A DNA stretch of 28,297 bases. Origin: Lachnospiraceae bacterium UBA7729 (lineage in GTDB: Bacteria > Bacillota > Clostridia > Lachnospirales > Lachnospiraceae). A model generated the notes under the pieces. That model ran no database searches. It was not told the DNA's origin and saw only the letters and a program-made list of their open reading frames with translations. The position numbers and the translations under genes were made by a program. The stretch lies in NCBI GenBank assembly GCA_002482005.1, contig DLFD01000056.1:1-28297 (forward strand). The letters are read 5' to 3'. Positions 1 to 8,943 of the stretch are shown piece after piece. Every line of letters starts with the position of its first letter. Position 1 is the stretch's first letter.

Positions 1-2
1 GT

Positions 3-55
3 TTAGCTGTCAAGGGCTACGCCGCGAAGCGGTGCTCTGCCCCCTTGACAGTTAA
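3..55. repeat. Long imperfect hairpin at window edge
   Basis: A perfect 10-bp inverted repeat (CTGTCAAGGG at 7-16, CCCTTGACAG at 42-51) extends outward to 14 pairs through positions 3-6 and 52-55 with one G-T pair. The loop holds a second small hairpin, CCGC/GCGG (22-25/29-32) closed on GAA. No T-run follows on either side, so it does not look like a simple terminator. It could be the end of a mobile element, a dispersed repeat, or a structured RNA belonging to an upstream gene outside the window. Confidence 0.6.
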
Positions 56-151
56 GCCAGGCTGAGATACACAGCAGCCAGAGGTCGAAGGAATACACTG
101 AACAAGAAATCTGTTCCGTAGTTTACACAAAACTATTGACACTATCCGGAG

Positions 152-3100
152 ATGCTTTCAGACGGAATCTACGAACAGATCATCAACACTAAGGTTGCAT
201 CTGAATTAAGCAAGATGAGTCCTGCAGAATATGATGTTCTGAAGGACTCTTTGCATGCCGACGATGCAAGGCATATCTTAACGATCTACCTTTCCCATGT
301 GATTGAGAAAGGTCTTCATTACATTCGTGACAGCTATAACAGTTCGGAAGACGAAGAGGCTTTGCTGGCTCAGATTCAGCTTTGCAATGATATTGTCGAG
401 GAAGTGGCGCTGCATGCAAAGCAGTCTTCGGATGAAGGTGGTGCAGCTGGTTTTGAAGATGATCAGATTCTGGAGAAAGGGGAAATTCTGGCCTCAATCT
501 ATCAGAAGATGAACTCCGCGAGAGCGCTTGCGAATGTTAAGGTTGTTCGTCCTGAGACATCAATCGTGGAGAATGCACTTTTCACCGGTTCTCATAATGA
601 ACCTAGTATGATGTCCGAGCTCAAGAAAGAGATTGTGACATCAGACCGGATCGATTTTCTGGTTTCTTTCATCAAATGGAGTGCAATTCGTCCGCTGCTC
701 CCAGAACTGGAAGCATTTACACAACGGGACGATTTCAACGATAGTGATGAGCCGAGACTTCGCATCATTGCTACCACGTATACACAGGCGACGGATTATA
801 AGGCAATTGAAGTACTCTCTAAATTGCCACACACTGTAGTGAAGATTAATTACGAGACGAAGCATGCCAGGCTTCATGCCAAGTCGTATTACTTCTACCG
901 TGATACGAACTTCTCTACTGCATATATTGGATCTTCCAATCTTTCCAACCCTGCACTGACCGGGGGACTTGAGTGGAATGTAAAGGTCACGGAACAGGAA
1001 TCCTTCGATATCCTGAAAAAGTTCTCTGTTTCTTTTGACAGCTATTGGAATGACCCATCGTTTGAAACATTTGATCCGAATGACGGGCAGTGCTGCGAGC
1101 GACTAAAAAAGGAACTGGCGAAAGTTCCGGATAATCCATTCTCTGATTTTGTGCTTCCTGTCGAGATCAGACCATATGCGTATCAGGAGGAGATTCTTGA
1201 TCGATTGCAGGCAGAGCGTGAGATCTATGGAAGATACCGCAACCTTGTAGTTGCAGCTACCGGTGTCGGAAAAACTGTCATTGCCGCATTTGACTATAAA
1301 CGATTCAAAGAAAGTGGAAAGAGAGCCCACCTTCTGTTTGTTGCGCATCGAAAGGAAATTCTGGAGCAGAGTATCCGGACATTCCAGGAAGTATTGAATA
1401 ACTTTAACTTCGGAGAATTGTATGTAGATGGACATAAGCCGAAGTCGCTGGACTATCTGTTTATCAGTATTCAATCCCTTAATTCCTCGAACCTGACCTC
1501 CATCACAAGTCCGGATTTTTACGACTATATTATCGTAGATGAGTTTCATCATGCTGCAGCAAATTCTTATCAGAAGCTGCTTGCATATTATGAACCAGGC
1601 ATTCTGCTTGGCCTTACGGCAACTCCGGAACGTATGGATGGAAAGGATATCCTGAAATATTTTGACGGAAGAATTGCTTCTCATATGCTTCTGGGTGAGG
1701 CAATCGACCGGAATCTTCTCAGCACGTTCCAGTACTTTGGGGTCAGCGATACGGTTGATTATTCAAAGATGAACTGGATCCGTGGAAAATATGATGTCCG
1801 TGATCTGGAGCATGCATATATCACTGCAGATGAACATCGTTCTCACCTGATTCTGGATAGTGTCCGAAAGTATGTCAGTGACATGAATGAGATCAAAGGG
1901 TTGGGATTCTGCGTCAGCGTAAGTCATGCAGAATACATGGCTAAGTATTTTAATCGTTATGGGGTCCCATCGGTTGCATTGTCTGCTGAGAGCTCCGGCG
2001 AAGTACGTGATAGTGTCAAGGATGACCTTACCTCCGGGAAGATAAAATTTATCTTTGTGGTGGATCTTTATAACGAAGGCGTGGATATTAAGGCTGTCAA
2101 TACGATTCTGTTTTTACGGCCTACGGAGAGTGCGACTGTATTTCTGCAGCAGCTTGGCCGTGGACTTCGTCTATGCGAGGGGAAAGACTGTCTGACTGTC
2201 CTCGATTTTGTCGGAAGAGCGAACAAGCATTATCGCTACGGAATGAAACTTCAGGCATTATTGGAATCTGGTTCGGGAAGAACGCCTCTTCGAAAACAGG
2301 TGGAGTTTGGTTTTTCACATCTTCCGCGTGGATGTTATATCCAGCTAGAGGAAAAAGCCAAGGAATACATTCTCGAGAATCTGGATCAGATGAGGAATCA
2401 GAAAAATGTGCTGATTGAGCATGTGCGGACTTTCGAAGAAGATACTGGTTTACCGCTGACATTGGAAAACTTCCTGGCGGAATATAGTCTGTCGCTATAT
2501 GATTTCTATCAGAACAGCGGCTCAAGATCTCTTTACCGTCTGAAACAGTGGGCAGAAGGAAATAAGGATTTTCCGGATGTGGAAGATTCTGTATATAGTG
2601 CATTAACTGGTTTGTTCCATGTGAATTCGAAGAAACTTCTCGATTACTGGATCCGTTATATTTCCGGCGATCACCTTCCGAAAACAGAAGAAGAGAAGCT
2701 CATGCGGAACATGCTTTATTACACCTTCTATAAGAAGTACCCGAAGAAACTTGGCTTTGCATCGATTGACGACGGGATTGAAGCAGTTCTTGGAAGATCA
2801 TTCGTGCGAGACGAAGTCCTGGATATTCTTCGATATAACCGGAATCACATCGATTTTGTAGCAGAACCGAATGAGTACCCATTTATCTGCCCGCTTGATG
2901 TTCATTGCACTTATAACACGAATCAGATTATGGCAGCATTTGGGCTTTTCAGTGAGACAACATCTCCGGAATTCCGCGAAGGTGTGAAGTACTTTGCGGA
3001 CAAGCAGACAGACATCTTCCTGATCAATCTGAATAAGTCAGAGAAGGAATTTTCACCGTCTACAATGTACGATGACTATGCCATCAACTCGACGTTATTC

Positions 3101-3370
3101 CACTGGCAGAGCCAGAGTCAGGACCGTCCGGAAAGTACAAAGATTCAGCGCTATATTCATCATCGGGAGACAGGAAACTACATCTCTCTGTTTGTGCGAG
3201 AGTTTAAGCATATCGCAACCAACAGAACTTACACCGCACCATATGTTTTCCTTGGCAATGCGGATTATATTCAGCACAAAGGCAGTCAGCCGGTAAGCTT
3301 CAAGTGGAGACTCCATGAACCTATTCCGGCAAATCTGCTTACGAAGGCTAATAAGGCGATTGCGATGTAA
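152..3370 (+). CDS. PLD-nuclease / SF2 helicase / DUF3427 fusion protein
   Basis: A 1072-aa cytoplasmic protein with three parts. Residues about 140-300 resemble a phospholipase-D-like nuclease domain, with the half-site H242-x-K244 followed by an IGSSNLS segment. Residues about 340-690 are a superfamily 2 helicase core: Walker A ATGVGKT (369-375), a DEAD-type box DEFHH (463-467), TATPER (about 489-494) and motif VI QLGRGLR (667-673). The remainder fits the C-terminal DUF3427 region of such helicases. Family knowledge: nuclease-helicase fusions of this kind act on DNA and are often found in accessory or defence-associated regions; the exact role here is not known. The ATG is preceded by an in-frame stop at 137-139. 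GGAG directly abuts it, which is poor spacing, but the N-terminus (DGIYEQIIN) resembles what I recall of the family. By eye its G+C is clearly lower than downstream genes, suggesting transfer. Confidence 0.9.
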   Translation: MLSDGIYEQIINTKVASELSKMSPAEYDVLKDSLHADDARHILTIYLSHVIEKGLHYIRDSYNSSEDEEALLAQIQLCNDIVEEVALHAKQSSDEGGAAGFEDDQILEKGEILASIYQKMNSARALANVKVVRPETSIVENALFTGSHNEPSMMSELKKEIVTSDRIDFLVSFIKWSAIRPLLPELEAFTQRDDFNDSDEPRLRIIATTYTQATDYKAIEVLSKLPHTVVKINYETKHARLHAKSYYFYRDTNFSTAYIGSSNLSNPALTGGLEWNVKVTEQESFDILKKFSVSFDSYWNDPSFETFDPNDGQCCERLKKELAKVPDNPFSDFVLPVEIRPYAYQEEILDRLQAEREIYGRYRNLVVAATGVGKTVIAAFDYKRFKESGKRAHLLFVAHRKEILEQSIRTFQEVLNNFNFGELYVDGHKPKSLDYLFISIQSLNSSNLTSITSPDFYDYIIVDEFHHAAANSYQKLLAYYEPGILLGLTATPERMDGKDILKYFDGRIASHMLLGEAIDRNLLSTFQYFGVSDTVDYSKMNWIRGKYDVRDLEHAYITADEHRSHLILDSVRKYVSDMNEIKGLGFCVSVSHAEYMAKYFNRYGVPSVALSAESSGEVRDSVKDDLTSGKIKFIFVVDLYNEGVDIKAVNTILFLRPTESATVFLQQLGRGLRLCEGKDCLTVLDFVGRANKHYRYGMKLQALLESGSGRTPLRKQVEFGFSHLPRGCYIQLEEKAKEYILENLDQMRNQKNVLIEHVRTFEEDTGLPLTLENFLAEYSLSLYDFYQNSGSRSLYRLKQWAEGNKDFPDVEDSVYSALTGLFHVNSKKLLDYWIRYISGDHLPKTEEEKLMRNMLYYTFYKKYPKKLGFASIDDGIEAVLGRSFVRDEVLDILRYNRNHIDFVAEPNEYPFICPLDVHCTYNTNQIMAAFGLFSETTSPEFREGVKYFADKQTDIFLINLNKSEKEFSPSTMYDDYAINSTLFHWQSQSQDRPESTKIQRYIHHRETGNYISLFVREFKHIATNRTYTAPYVFLGNADYIQHKGSQPVSFKWRLHEPIPANLLTKANKAIAM

Positions 3371-3414
3371 AGATGTCGTCTCTGCCGGACATCCCTGCGC
3401 AATTCTGAGTACGA

Positions 3415-3443
3415 TTGCCACATACCTGGACTTCTTCTATAGT
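3415..3443 (+). promoter_or_regulatory. Sigma-70-type promoter for the HTH-HD gene
   Basis: TTGCCA (3415-3420) and TATAGT (3438-3443) each match five of six consensus bases and are separated by exactly 17 bp. The predicted start of transcription lies about 40 nt before the ATG at 3491. The gene therefore appears to be transcribed independently of the helicase. Confidence 0.7.
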
Positions 3444-3490
3444 GTAGGGGAAGCAGACAGTGAGTTGCCGTGGTCCAAAGGGGGATTCAC

Positions 3491-4405
3491 ATGATCGGAA
3501 GTTATCAGAACATTGGCAGCAACATTCGGATCAGGATGAGGGAACTTGGCATGAGGCAGCAGGATCTGGCGGATGCGCTCCATGTGACCAGGCAGACGGT
3601 CAGCGCCTGGGTCAGGGATAATGATCCGGCGATCCCGAAGACGGAGGACCTGCCGCAGATCGCTCAGACTTTGAGGACGACAGTGAGCTGGCTCTACACG
3701 GGTGTCAGCGTTCCGAAGTGGATCATCAGGGAGAAGATGTACGACGAGGAGCATATGTTCACCCGGCTGAAGACGTATGCGATGACAGAGCATCTCGACC
3801 AGTTCTTCCGGGCTCTGTCCTACGCCAAGGAGAAGCATGCCGGCGCCTACCGGAAGAAGAATCTCTATGTCGGAGGGCTGGGACAGGAAGCCGGGCTTTA
3901 TGACGGAGAGCATATTCCCTACATCATCCATCCGCTGATGATGGCTTGCCATGCGCACGCACTTGGAATCCGCGATGACGCGGTCCTTTCCGCCTGTATG
4001 CTGCACGATGTCTGCGAGGACTGCGGGGTGAGAGCGGAAGAGCTTCCTTTCTCGGACGAGGTGAAGCAGATCGTGGGACTTCTCACCAAGGATGAGGCGC
4101 ACAAGCATGATCCCGGCTATCCTGACAAGTACTACAGAGCGATCATGAAGAATCCGAAGGCGGCGATCGTGAAAGCGCTCGATCGCTGCAACAACGTATC
4201 GACGATGGCAACTTCTTTTACCCCTGACAAGCTGATCGAGTACATCAAAGAAACCGAGGATTACGGATATCCGCTGTTCGACTACATCAAGGAGCATTAC
4301 CTTGAGTACAACGACGCAATCTTCGTGATCAAGTACCAGGTGGTGAGTCTGCTCGAGACGATCAAGTGCATGCAGAAGAGTACGGCCGAGCTGCCGCAGG
4401 GATAA
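3491..4405 (+). CDS. XRE-family HTH fused to SpoT-like HD phosphohydrolase
   Basis: A 304-aa protein. Residues about 9-70 form an XRE/Cro-type helix-turn-helix (QQDLADALHVTRQTVSAW). Residues about 100-290 match the HD hydrolase domain of RelA/SpoT and MESH1-type enzymes: H147 in YIIHP, the HD pair H172-D173 inside LHDVCED, and D231 in ALDRCNN, which together would hold a metal ion. In that family the domain hydrolyses (p)ppGpp or a related nucleotide. No synthetase, TGS or ACT domain is present, so it would be a stand-alone hydrolase with its own DNA-binding head. An upstream in-frame GTG at 3470 exists, but the ATG at 3491 has a strong AAAGGGGGA Shine-Dalgarno at 3477-3485 and is preferred. 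The substrate is inferred from family resemblance only. Confidence 0.8.
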   Translation: MIGSYQNIGSNIRIRMRELGMRQQDLADALHVTRQTVSAWVRDNDPAIPKTEDLPQIAQTLRTTVSWLYTGVSVPKWIIREKMYDEEHMFTRLKTYAMTEHLDQFFRALSYAKEKHAGAYRKKNLYVGGLGQEAGLYDGEHIPYIIHPLMMACHAHALGIRDDAVLSACMLHDVCEDCGVRAEELPFSDEVKQIVGLLTKDEAHKHDPGYPDKYYRAIMKNPKAAIVKALDRCNNVSTMATSFTPDKLIEYIKETEDYGYPLFDYIKEHYLEYNDAIFVIKYQVVSLLETIKCMQKSTAELPQG

Positions 4406-4501
4406 GGATCGTATCGTTCATTTGCGGGAGATCGATCTTTCCGGCAGAGATATGGTCCGGTCTGGATTGAACGTTTGGTTTACATCAGGCCGGGACGGTG
4501 A

Positions 4502-4510
4502 TGATATAAT
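4502..4510 (+). promoter_or_regulatory. Extended -10 promoter for the surface-protein gene
   Basis: TGATATAAT combines a perfect TATAAT (4505-4510) with the TGn extension, 68 nt before the chosen ATG. No good -35 is found at 17 bp; TTTACA at 4479-4484 lies 20 bp away. An extended -10 can work without a strong -35. Confidence 0.6.
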
Positions 4511-4578
4511 GAGCACAGGAAACATACCAGATGTGCGGAAAGGGTACCGACCAGCAGATGAGACCGGAGGGAGCAGTT

Positions 4579-7500
4579 ATGAGAAAGCATGATCTTTATG
4601 GGAAAAGATTCCTGGCTTTGCTTACTTCAGCGGTGGTTTTCATGTCTTCAGGCACGGGAACCATCGCAATGGCAGATGAGGTGACGGTCACTGCATATGA
4701 TGCAGCAGCCACCGGGGATGATCAGGGACTCATCCTTGAGGATGACCAGGAAGGCTTACGTCAGGAGGGGCTTCAGACAGTTCCGGATGAGGGAGATGCA
4801 GGCAGCATTCTTCAGGACGATATCCTCACCGATATGACGGAGTCCGAAGGGGACATGGGTCTTCTGATCGAGGACAGAGAGTCTGACCAGATCATACTCC
4901 CGGACGGAATCACAGTAGACGATGAAAAGAGAGAGACGGCAGCGGAGACCCAGACAGGAAAGACTGCCCCGGAGGCGGAGACTGTCTCCAGCGAGGACAT
5001 TGAGCAGCCGGAAGCTCTCACGGGCGAGTCTTCTGCTGATCCGGAGGTGGGACAGGAGACGGAGCCGGAGGAGGCTCCGCAGAGTTTTGCCGAGGAGATG
5101 GCGCAATCCGAAATAGCAGAGACGGAATCTCTGGTGGAAAGCGAGCCAGCTTCGGAGACCGGTCTGACAGATGAGGCAGCGGTGTATGAAGCGGAGCCAG
5201 CTTCGGAGACCGGTCTGACGGCTGAGACAGGGGCGGATGAAGCGGAGACAGCCGGAGAGCCGTCCGAAAGCATAGAACCAGCTGAGACGGAAGTCCCGGC
5301 ATACGCAGATCCAGCCGAAACCGAAGGTCCTGATGAGATCGTCGGGGAATCTGAGATGGCAGGCTCCGAAGAGGATGAGATCATACCGGATGCGATCTCC
5401 GAGGAACAGACTGAGGAAGACCTGATCATCATGGAAGAGACGGAGGCTGACAACCATCTGGCGTCTGCCCAGACAGGAAGCTGTGGGACGAATGCCACCT
5501 ATTCTTTTGATGACCAGTCCGGGGTCCTGACGATCAGCGGAAGCGGAGAGCTCACCAGTCAGACTGATCCCACGAAGTATCCATGGTATGCATTCAAGGA
5601 TTCTGTCACAGGCGTTGTCGTAAAAGCCGGGATAAAGAATATTCCGACAGCAGCATTTTATAACGATTATCCAAAGCTCCAGTCGGTCAGTATCGATGCG
5701 GAGACAGTTGATTCCGGCGCTTTCAACGGATGCTATGCGCTGACTGATGTTACCCTTGGGGGGCATGTGAAAAAACTCGATGACTATGCGTTTGGCGCAT
5801 GCCCATCGATCACGTCGGTCAGCATCCCGGCATCGCTGACAGATCTGAGCGGGATGACATTCTATGGAGATACGGGACTGACAGCATACACGGTCGCTGC
5901 AGGAAATGCTTCCTACCGGTCCATATCCGGGATGCTGGTATCTAAAGATGGGGCAACACTGATCAGCATGCCGCTTGGCCTGACCGGAACGGTTTCGATC
6001 CCGAACGGGATCAAGGTGATCGGAGATTCCGCATGCCAGAATTCGAGAGCGTCGGAGATCATGATCCCGTCATCGGTCACGACCCTGAAAGACTGGGCTT
6101 TTGCAATGTCCTCCGTAACAAAAGCAACGGTACCGGCTACCGTTACCAGCATTGGCTATGGTCCGTATTCCGGCTGCTCAGATCTGGAATACCTGAATCT
6201 CCAGGCATCAATTGCTGAGGTACCCTACAGGACGACCTGGCAATGTTATTCGCTGAAGACTCTTATCATCGGAGATGCTTTCAAGGATATCGACAATCAG
6301 GCATTCGCTTACTGCTTCTCCCTGACGGATGTCACACTTTCAAAGAATCTGAAGAGCACTGGTACTGAATGCTTCGGCAACTGCACTGCCCTGCAGAGCA
6401 TCCGACTCCCCGAAGGGCTGGAGACGGTCGCGTACAGAACATTTGTCGGATGCAAGGAACTGACGAGTGTCTACATCCCGAGATCCGTCACGAACATCTA
6501 TCAGGAAGCATTCCTTGGCTGCGACAAGCTGAACTTCCAGACGCCTTCCTGGCTCTACAAGACCGGAACGGGAGGAAAAGCGGCATATGTCAGTGCCGTG
6601 AGTTATGACGAATCGGTAACACGCATGTACTCCTATGCATTTCAGGTGCTTTCACTGGTAAACAAGGAGAGGGCGAAAACCGGTGCGAAGGCGCTGACGA
6701 TGGATGCCGACCTGATGGAAACGGCCATGTACCGGGCACAGGAGATAACGGTATACTTCGAACATTTCCGTCCTGTGGGCTCGCTTGCATTCACTGCCAA
6801 TGACCGTATGACAGCCGAGAATATCGCGATGTGGCAGTCTACTCCGGCAGACGTCATGGACAGCTGGATGCATTCCGAGGGTCATAAGGCGAACATCCTG
6901 GACAAGAACAGCACAGTGATCGGCATCGGCTGCGTAAAGTACAACGGCAGCTACTATTGGGTACAGTGCTTCGGACAGACCGGGGGCAGGACAGCGACGG
7001 CCTCTTCCTATCAGGATAAGGTGGTGAATTCTCCGGTCAGAATCGCGGCTGACGGATCCACGATGGACCTGATCATCACTATGCCAGACAGCATCCTTGA
7101 GGGGAAGACCTGCACCATCGAAGTCGACAACCGTTCTTATCACTATGATGAAACTTTTGCAGGACTGATGGTCGACAGGAATCAGTATTATGATGTCCCG
7201 CTTAAGACATCGAATCTGACGATCACATCGTCGGACTCTACCGTGGCATCCGTGAAGAACGGTGTCCTTACAGCCAGAAAGCCGGGAAAGGTCACGATCA
7301 CTGTATCACTGAAGGGTGCACCTTCGATCAAAAAGACAGCAGTCATCCGGATCACCGAGGACAAGGTGGCAAAGAAGAAGAGAGTCACCGCTTTGCGGAA
7401 GAAGCAGGCAACGGTCAAACTGAATGTATCGTCGATTCCGCTTCAGGTGAAGAAGAGTACGTCAGTGGTGAAGGCGAAGGGACTGAAGTCCTGGGACCGC

Positions 7501-7893
7501 GTGACCAAGTGGTATTCTTCCAATAAAAAGGTTGCCTCTGTCAGCTCCAAGGGTGTGATCACGGGCAAGAAGAAGGGAAAGGCTTACATCTATGTCCGCA
7601 CCTATTACGGAGCGAAGGCGCGTGTCCTGGTCAAGGTCCAGAACGGGAAGGTAAAGATCTCGAAGCTCAAGGTAAACAAGCAGAAGATCACCTTGAAGCG
7701 GAAGAAGACTTATAAGCTGAAGGTTTCCTGGAGCCCGCTAACCTACAAGGGAAAGGTCACGTACAAGTCCTCGAACAGGAAGGTTGCGGCTGTATCCTCC
7801 AAGGGCGTGATCAAAGCAAGGAAGAAGGGAAAGGCAACCATCACCGTGAAGTGCGGGAATAAGAGTGTGAAGGTGAAAGTTACTGTCAGATAA
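4579..7893 (+). CDS. Secreted BspA-like LRR / CAP / Big_2 surface protein
   Basis: A 1104-aa exported protein. Residues 1-32 form a Sec signal peptide (basic start, hydrophobic core, cut near AMA-DE). Residues about 45-295 are a Glu/Ala/Ser/Thr-rich acidic stalk with an internal direct repeat. Residues about 300-660 hold BspA-like leucine-rich repeats, with recurring FxGCxxLTxVxL/IP patterns. Residues about 685-800 form a CAP/SCP domain with H729, E747, H765 and H769 as probable cavity residues. Three Big_2-like immunoglobulin folds follow (about 875-925, 955-1020, 1030-1104), the last two very lysine-rich. No LPXTG anchor is seen; the basic C-terminus may bind the wall by charge. The role is likely adhesion or cell-surface interaction. 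The ATG at 4579 is preferred over 4531 because GGAGGGAG (4566-4573) precedes it at good spacing and the signal peptide begins there. Confidence 0.9.
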   Translation: MRKHDLYGKRFLALLTSAVVFMSSGTGTIAMADEVTVTAYDAAATGDDQGLILEDDQEGLRQEGLQTVPDEGDAGSILQDDILTDMTESEGDMGLLIEDRESDQIILPDGITVDDEKRETAAETQTGKTAPEAETVSSEDIEQPEALTGESSADPEVGQETEPEEAPQSFAEEMAQSEIAETESLVESEPASETGLTDEAAVYEAEPASETGLTAETGADEAETAGEPSESIEPAETEVPAYADPAETEGPDEIVGESEMAGSEEDEIIPDAISEEQTEEDLIIMEETEADNHLASAQTGSCGTNATYSFDDQSGVLTISGSGELTSQTDPTKYPWYAFKDSVTGVVVKAGIKNIPTAAFYNDYPKLQSVSIDAETVDSGAFNGCYALTDVTLGGHVKKLDDYAFGACPSITSVSIPASLTDLSGMTFYGDTGLTAYTVAAGNASYRSISGMLVSKDGATLISMPLGLTGTVSIPNGIKVIGDSACQNSRASEIMIPSSVTTLKDWAFAMSSVTKATVPATVTSIGYGPYSGCSDLEYLNLQASIAEVPYRTTWQCYSLKTLIIGDAFKDIDNQAFAYCFSLTDVTLSKNLKSTGTECFGNCTALQSIRLPEGLETVAYRTFVGCKELTSVYIPRSVTNIYQEAFLGCDKLNFQTPSWLYKTGTGGKAAYVSAVSYDESVTRMYSYAFQVLSLVNKERAKTGAKALTMDADLMETAMYRAQEITVYFEHFRPVGSLAFTANDRMTAENIAMWQSTPADVMDSWMHSEGHKANILDKNSTVIGIGCVKYNGSYYWVQCFGQTGGRTATASSYQDKVVNSPVRIAADGSTMDLIITMPDSILEGKTCTIEVDNRSYHYDETFAGLMVDRNQYYDVPLKTSNLTITSSDSTVASVKNGVLTARKPGKVTITVSLKGAPSIKKTAVIRITEDKVAKKKRVTALRKKQATVKLNVSSIPLQVKKSTSVVKAKGLKSWDRVTKWYSSNKKVASVSSKGVITGKKKGKAYIYVRTYYGAKARVLVKVQNGKVKISKLKVNKQKITLKRKKTYKLKVSWSPLTYKGKVTYKSSNRKVAAVSSKGVIKARKKGKATITVKCGNKSVKVKVTVR
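5143..5219 (+). repeat. 26-bp direct repeat in the acidic stalk
   Basis: The same 26 bp (gagccagcttcgg followed by agaccggtctgac) occurs at 5143-5168 and 5194-5219, a 51-bp or 17-codon period. It encodes EPASETGLT twice. It keeps the reading frame and so lengthens the flexible stalk. Confidence 0.85.
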
Positions 7894-7976
7894 GCGTGTG
7901 TCATAAAGCAAATGTCCGCCGCGTCAGGCATGATCAGCCTGATGCGGATACCATATGTGATATTGGAAAAACATAT

Positions 7977-8012
7977 GCCCCGGCGACAGGTGATCCAGCC
8001 TGCCGCCGGGGC
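7977..8012 (-). terminator. Rho-independent terminator of the minus-strand importer operon
   Basis: A 9-bp GC-rich stem (GCCCCGGCG 7977-7985 with CGCCGGGGC 8004-8012) continues after one mismatch as CAGG/CCTG. Read on the minus strand, it is followed by ATATGTTTTT, the usual U-run for transcripts from the esterase. On the plus strand the trailing sequence GGTTTGT is weaker, so it may also stop the surface-protein transcript. Confidence 0.75.
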
Positions 8013-8049
8013 GGTTTGTATCTCGGATATTTGGAGATCACTCCCTCTG

Positions 8050-8880
8050 TCAGCCGAGCGTATCCCTCACGAAATCTGTCACGATGTCATCCATCTTCGG
8101 CACGTAGAAGAGGTCATCGCCGTGTTCGCCTCCCTCGAGGAGGAAAAGATCCGACTTTACGCCCAGCTCTGTCAGCTTATCGTACAGCTGAACACTGGTC
8201 TCAACCGGGACCAGCAGATCGTGGGTTCCATGCAGGATCAGTGTCGGCGGGAAGTCCCTGTCGGCAAGGAAGATGGGGGATGCCTCGCACCTCTGCTCAT
8301 CAGAAAAGCCGGCGGTGAACAGTGCCACCTGGCTGTTGCAGCCGGGATCGGTCCCTTCTGCATTCAGGTCTCCGACTCCGTAGTAGTCGACGATCGCATT
8401 CGGGACGGAAGAGTACTCCAGGAAGTCGCCCTTGTCGAACTTCGGGTCATGGACTCCGGACATCAGCGCCAGATATCCGCCGGCACTTTCGCCCATGACG
8501 GTGATCCGGTCCGGATCGACTGCAAATTCCGAAGCATGCGCCCGGATGAAACGGATGGCAGCCTTGACATCTTCTACCGCAGCCGGATAAGGGGCGATGT
8601 TGGAGGTCCTGTACTGAACGGTAAAGACGATGAAACCCCGGTCGGCCAGGTGCACGAGATGGGGCAGCCAGCAGGATTTGTCCATGACAAAAAATGCTCC
8701 TCCGCACAGCCATACGATACCTGGAAGGGCCATTCCTTCCGTACGATGTTTCGGGTGGATGATGTCCATCTTCAGCGGAGCGTAGCTTGCATCATTCCAG
8801 AAAGGAACATTGGTATAGGCGACTCCTTCCGATACGGAAAGCATCTCTGTTTTTTTCTCAAGTGAGATCATTTTCTTCAT
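8050..8880 (-). CDS. Alpha/beta-hydrolase esterase (BD-FAE/lipase-like)
   Basis: A 276-aa cytoplasmic serine hydrolase without a signal peptide. The catalytic triad is readable: S132 in the elbow GESAGG, D221 in HGTHD, and H253 in GGEHGD. The oxyanion-hole segment, usually HGGG, reads CGGAF at about 59-63, an unusual His-to-Cys change. This group includes esterases that remove acetyl, feruloyl or other acyl groups from sugars. It is the last gene of a minus-strand operon with a binding protein and two sugar permeases, so de-esterification of imported oligosaccharides is a reasonable inference. The start at 8880 is supported by AGGAGG at 8891-8896. A strong terminator follows. Confidence 0.85.
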   Translation of the reverse strand: MKKMISLEKKTEMLSVSEGVAYTNVPFWNDASYAPLKMDIIHPKHRTEGMALPGIVWLCGGAFFVMDKSCWLPHLVHLADRGFIVFTVQYRTSNIAPYPAAVEDVKAAIRFIRAHASEFAVDPDRITVMGESAGGYLALMSGVHDPKFDKGDFLEYSSVPNAIVDYYGVGDLNAEGTDPGCNSQVALFTAGFSDEQRCEASPIFLADRDFPPTLILHGTHDLLVPVETSVQLYDKLTELGVKSDLFLLEGGEHGDDLFYVPKMDDIVTDFVRDTLG

Positions 8881-8943
8881 GACAATCTTACCTCCTGGGG
8901 GTTGTCTTCTTTTTTTTCATCTGCAGTCACGCCTGATTTGCTT

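Noticed and set aside
136..141. TTGACA as a -35 box for the helicase gene
   Set aside because: The matching -10 would fall inside the coding region at about 159-164, where no TATAAT-like sequence exists.
4756..5766. Minus-strand 336-aa and 228-aa frames opposite the acidic stalk
   Set aside because: They mirror the Glu/Ser-rich repeats of the surface protein and show no independent start signal or domain.
7896..8865. Plus-strand 317-aa frame opposite esterase 1
   Set aside because: The minus strand has a full catalytic triad and ribosome site; the plus-strand frame has neither a domain nor a Shine-Dalgarno.
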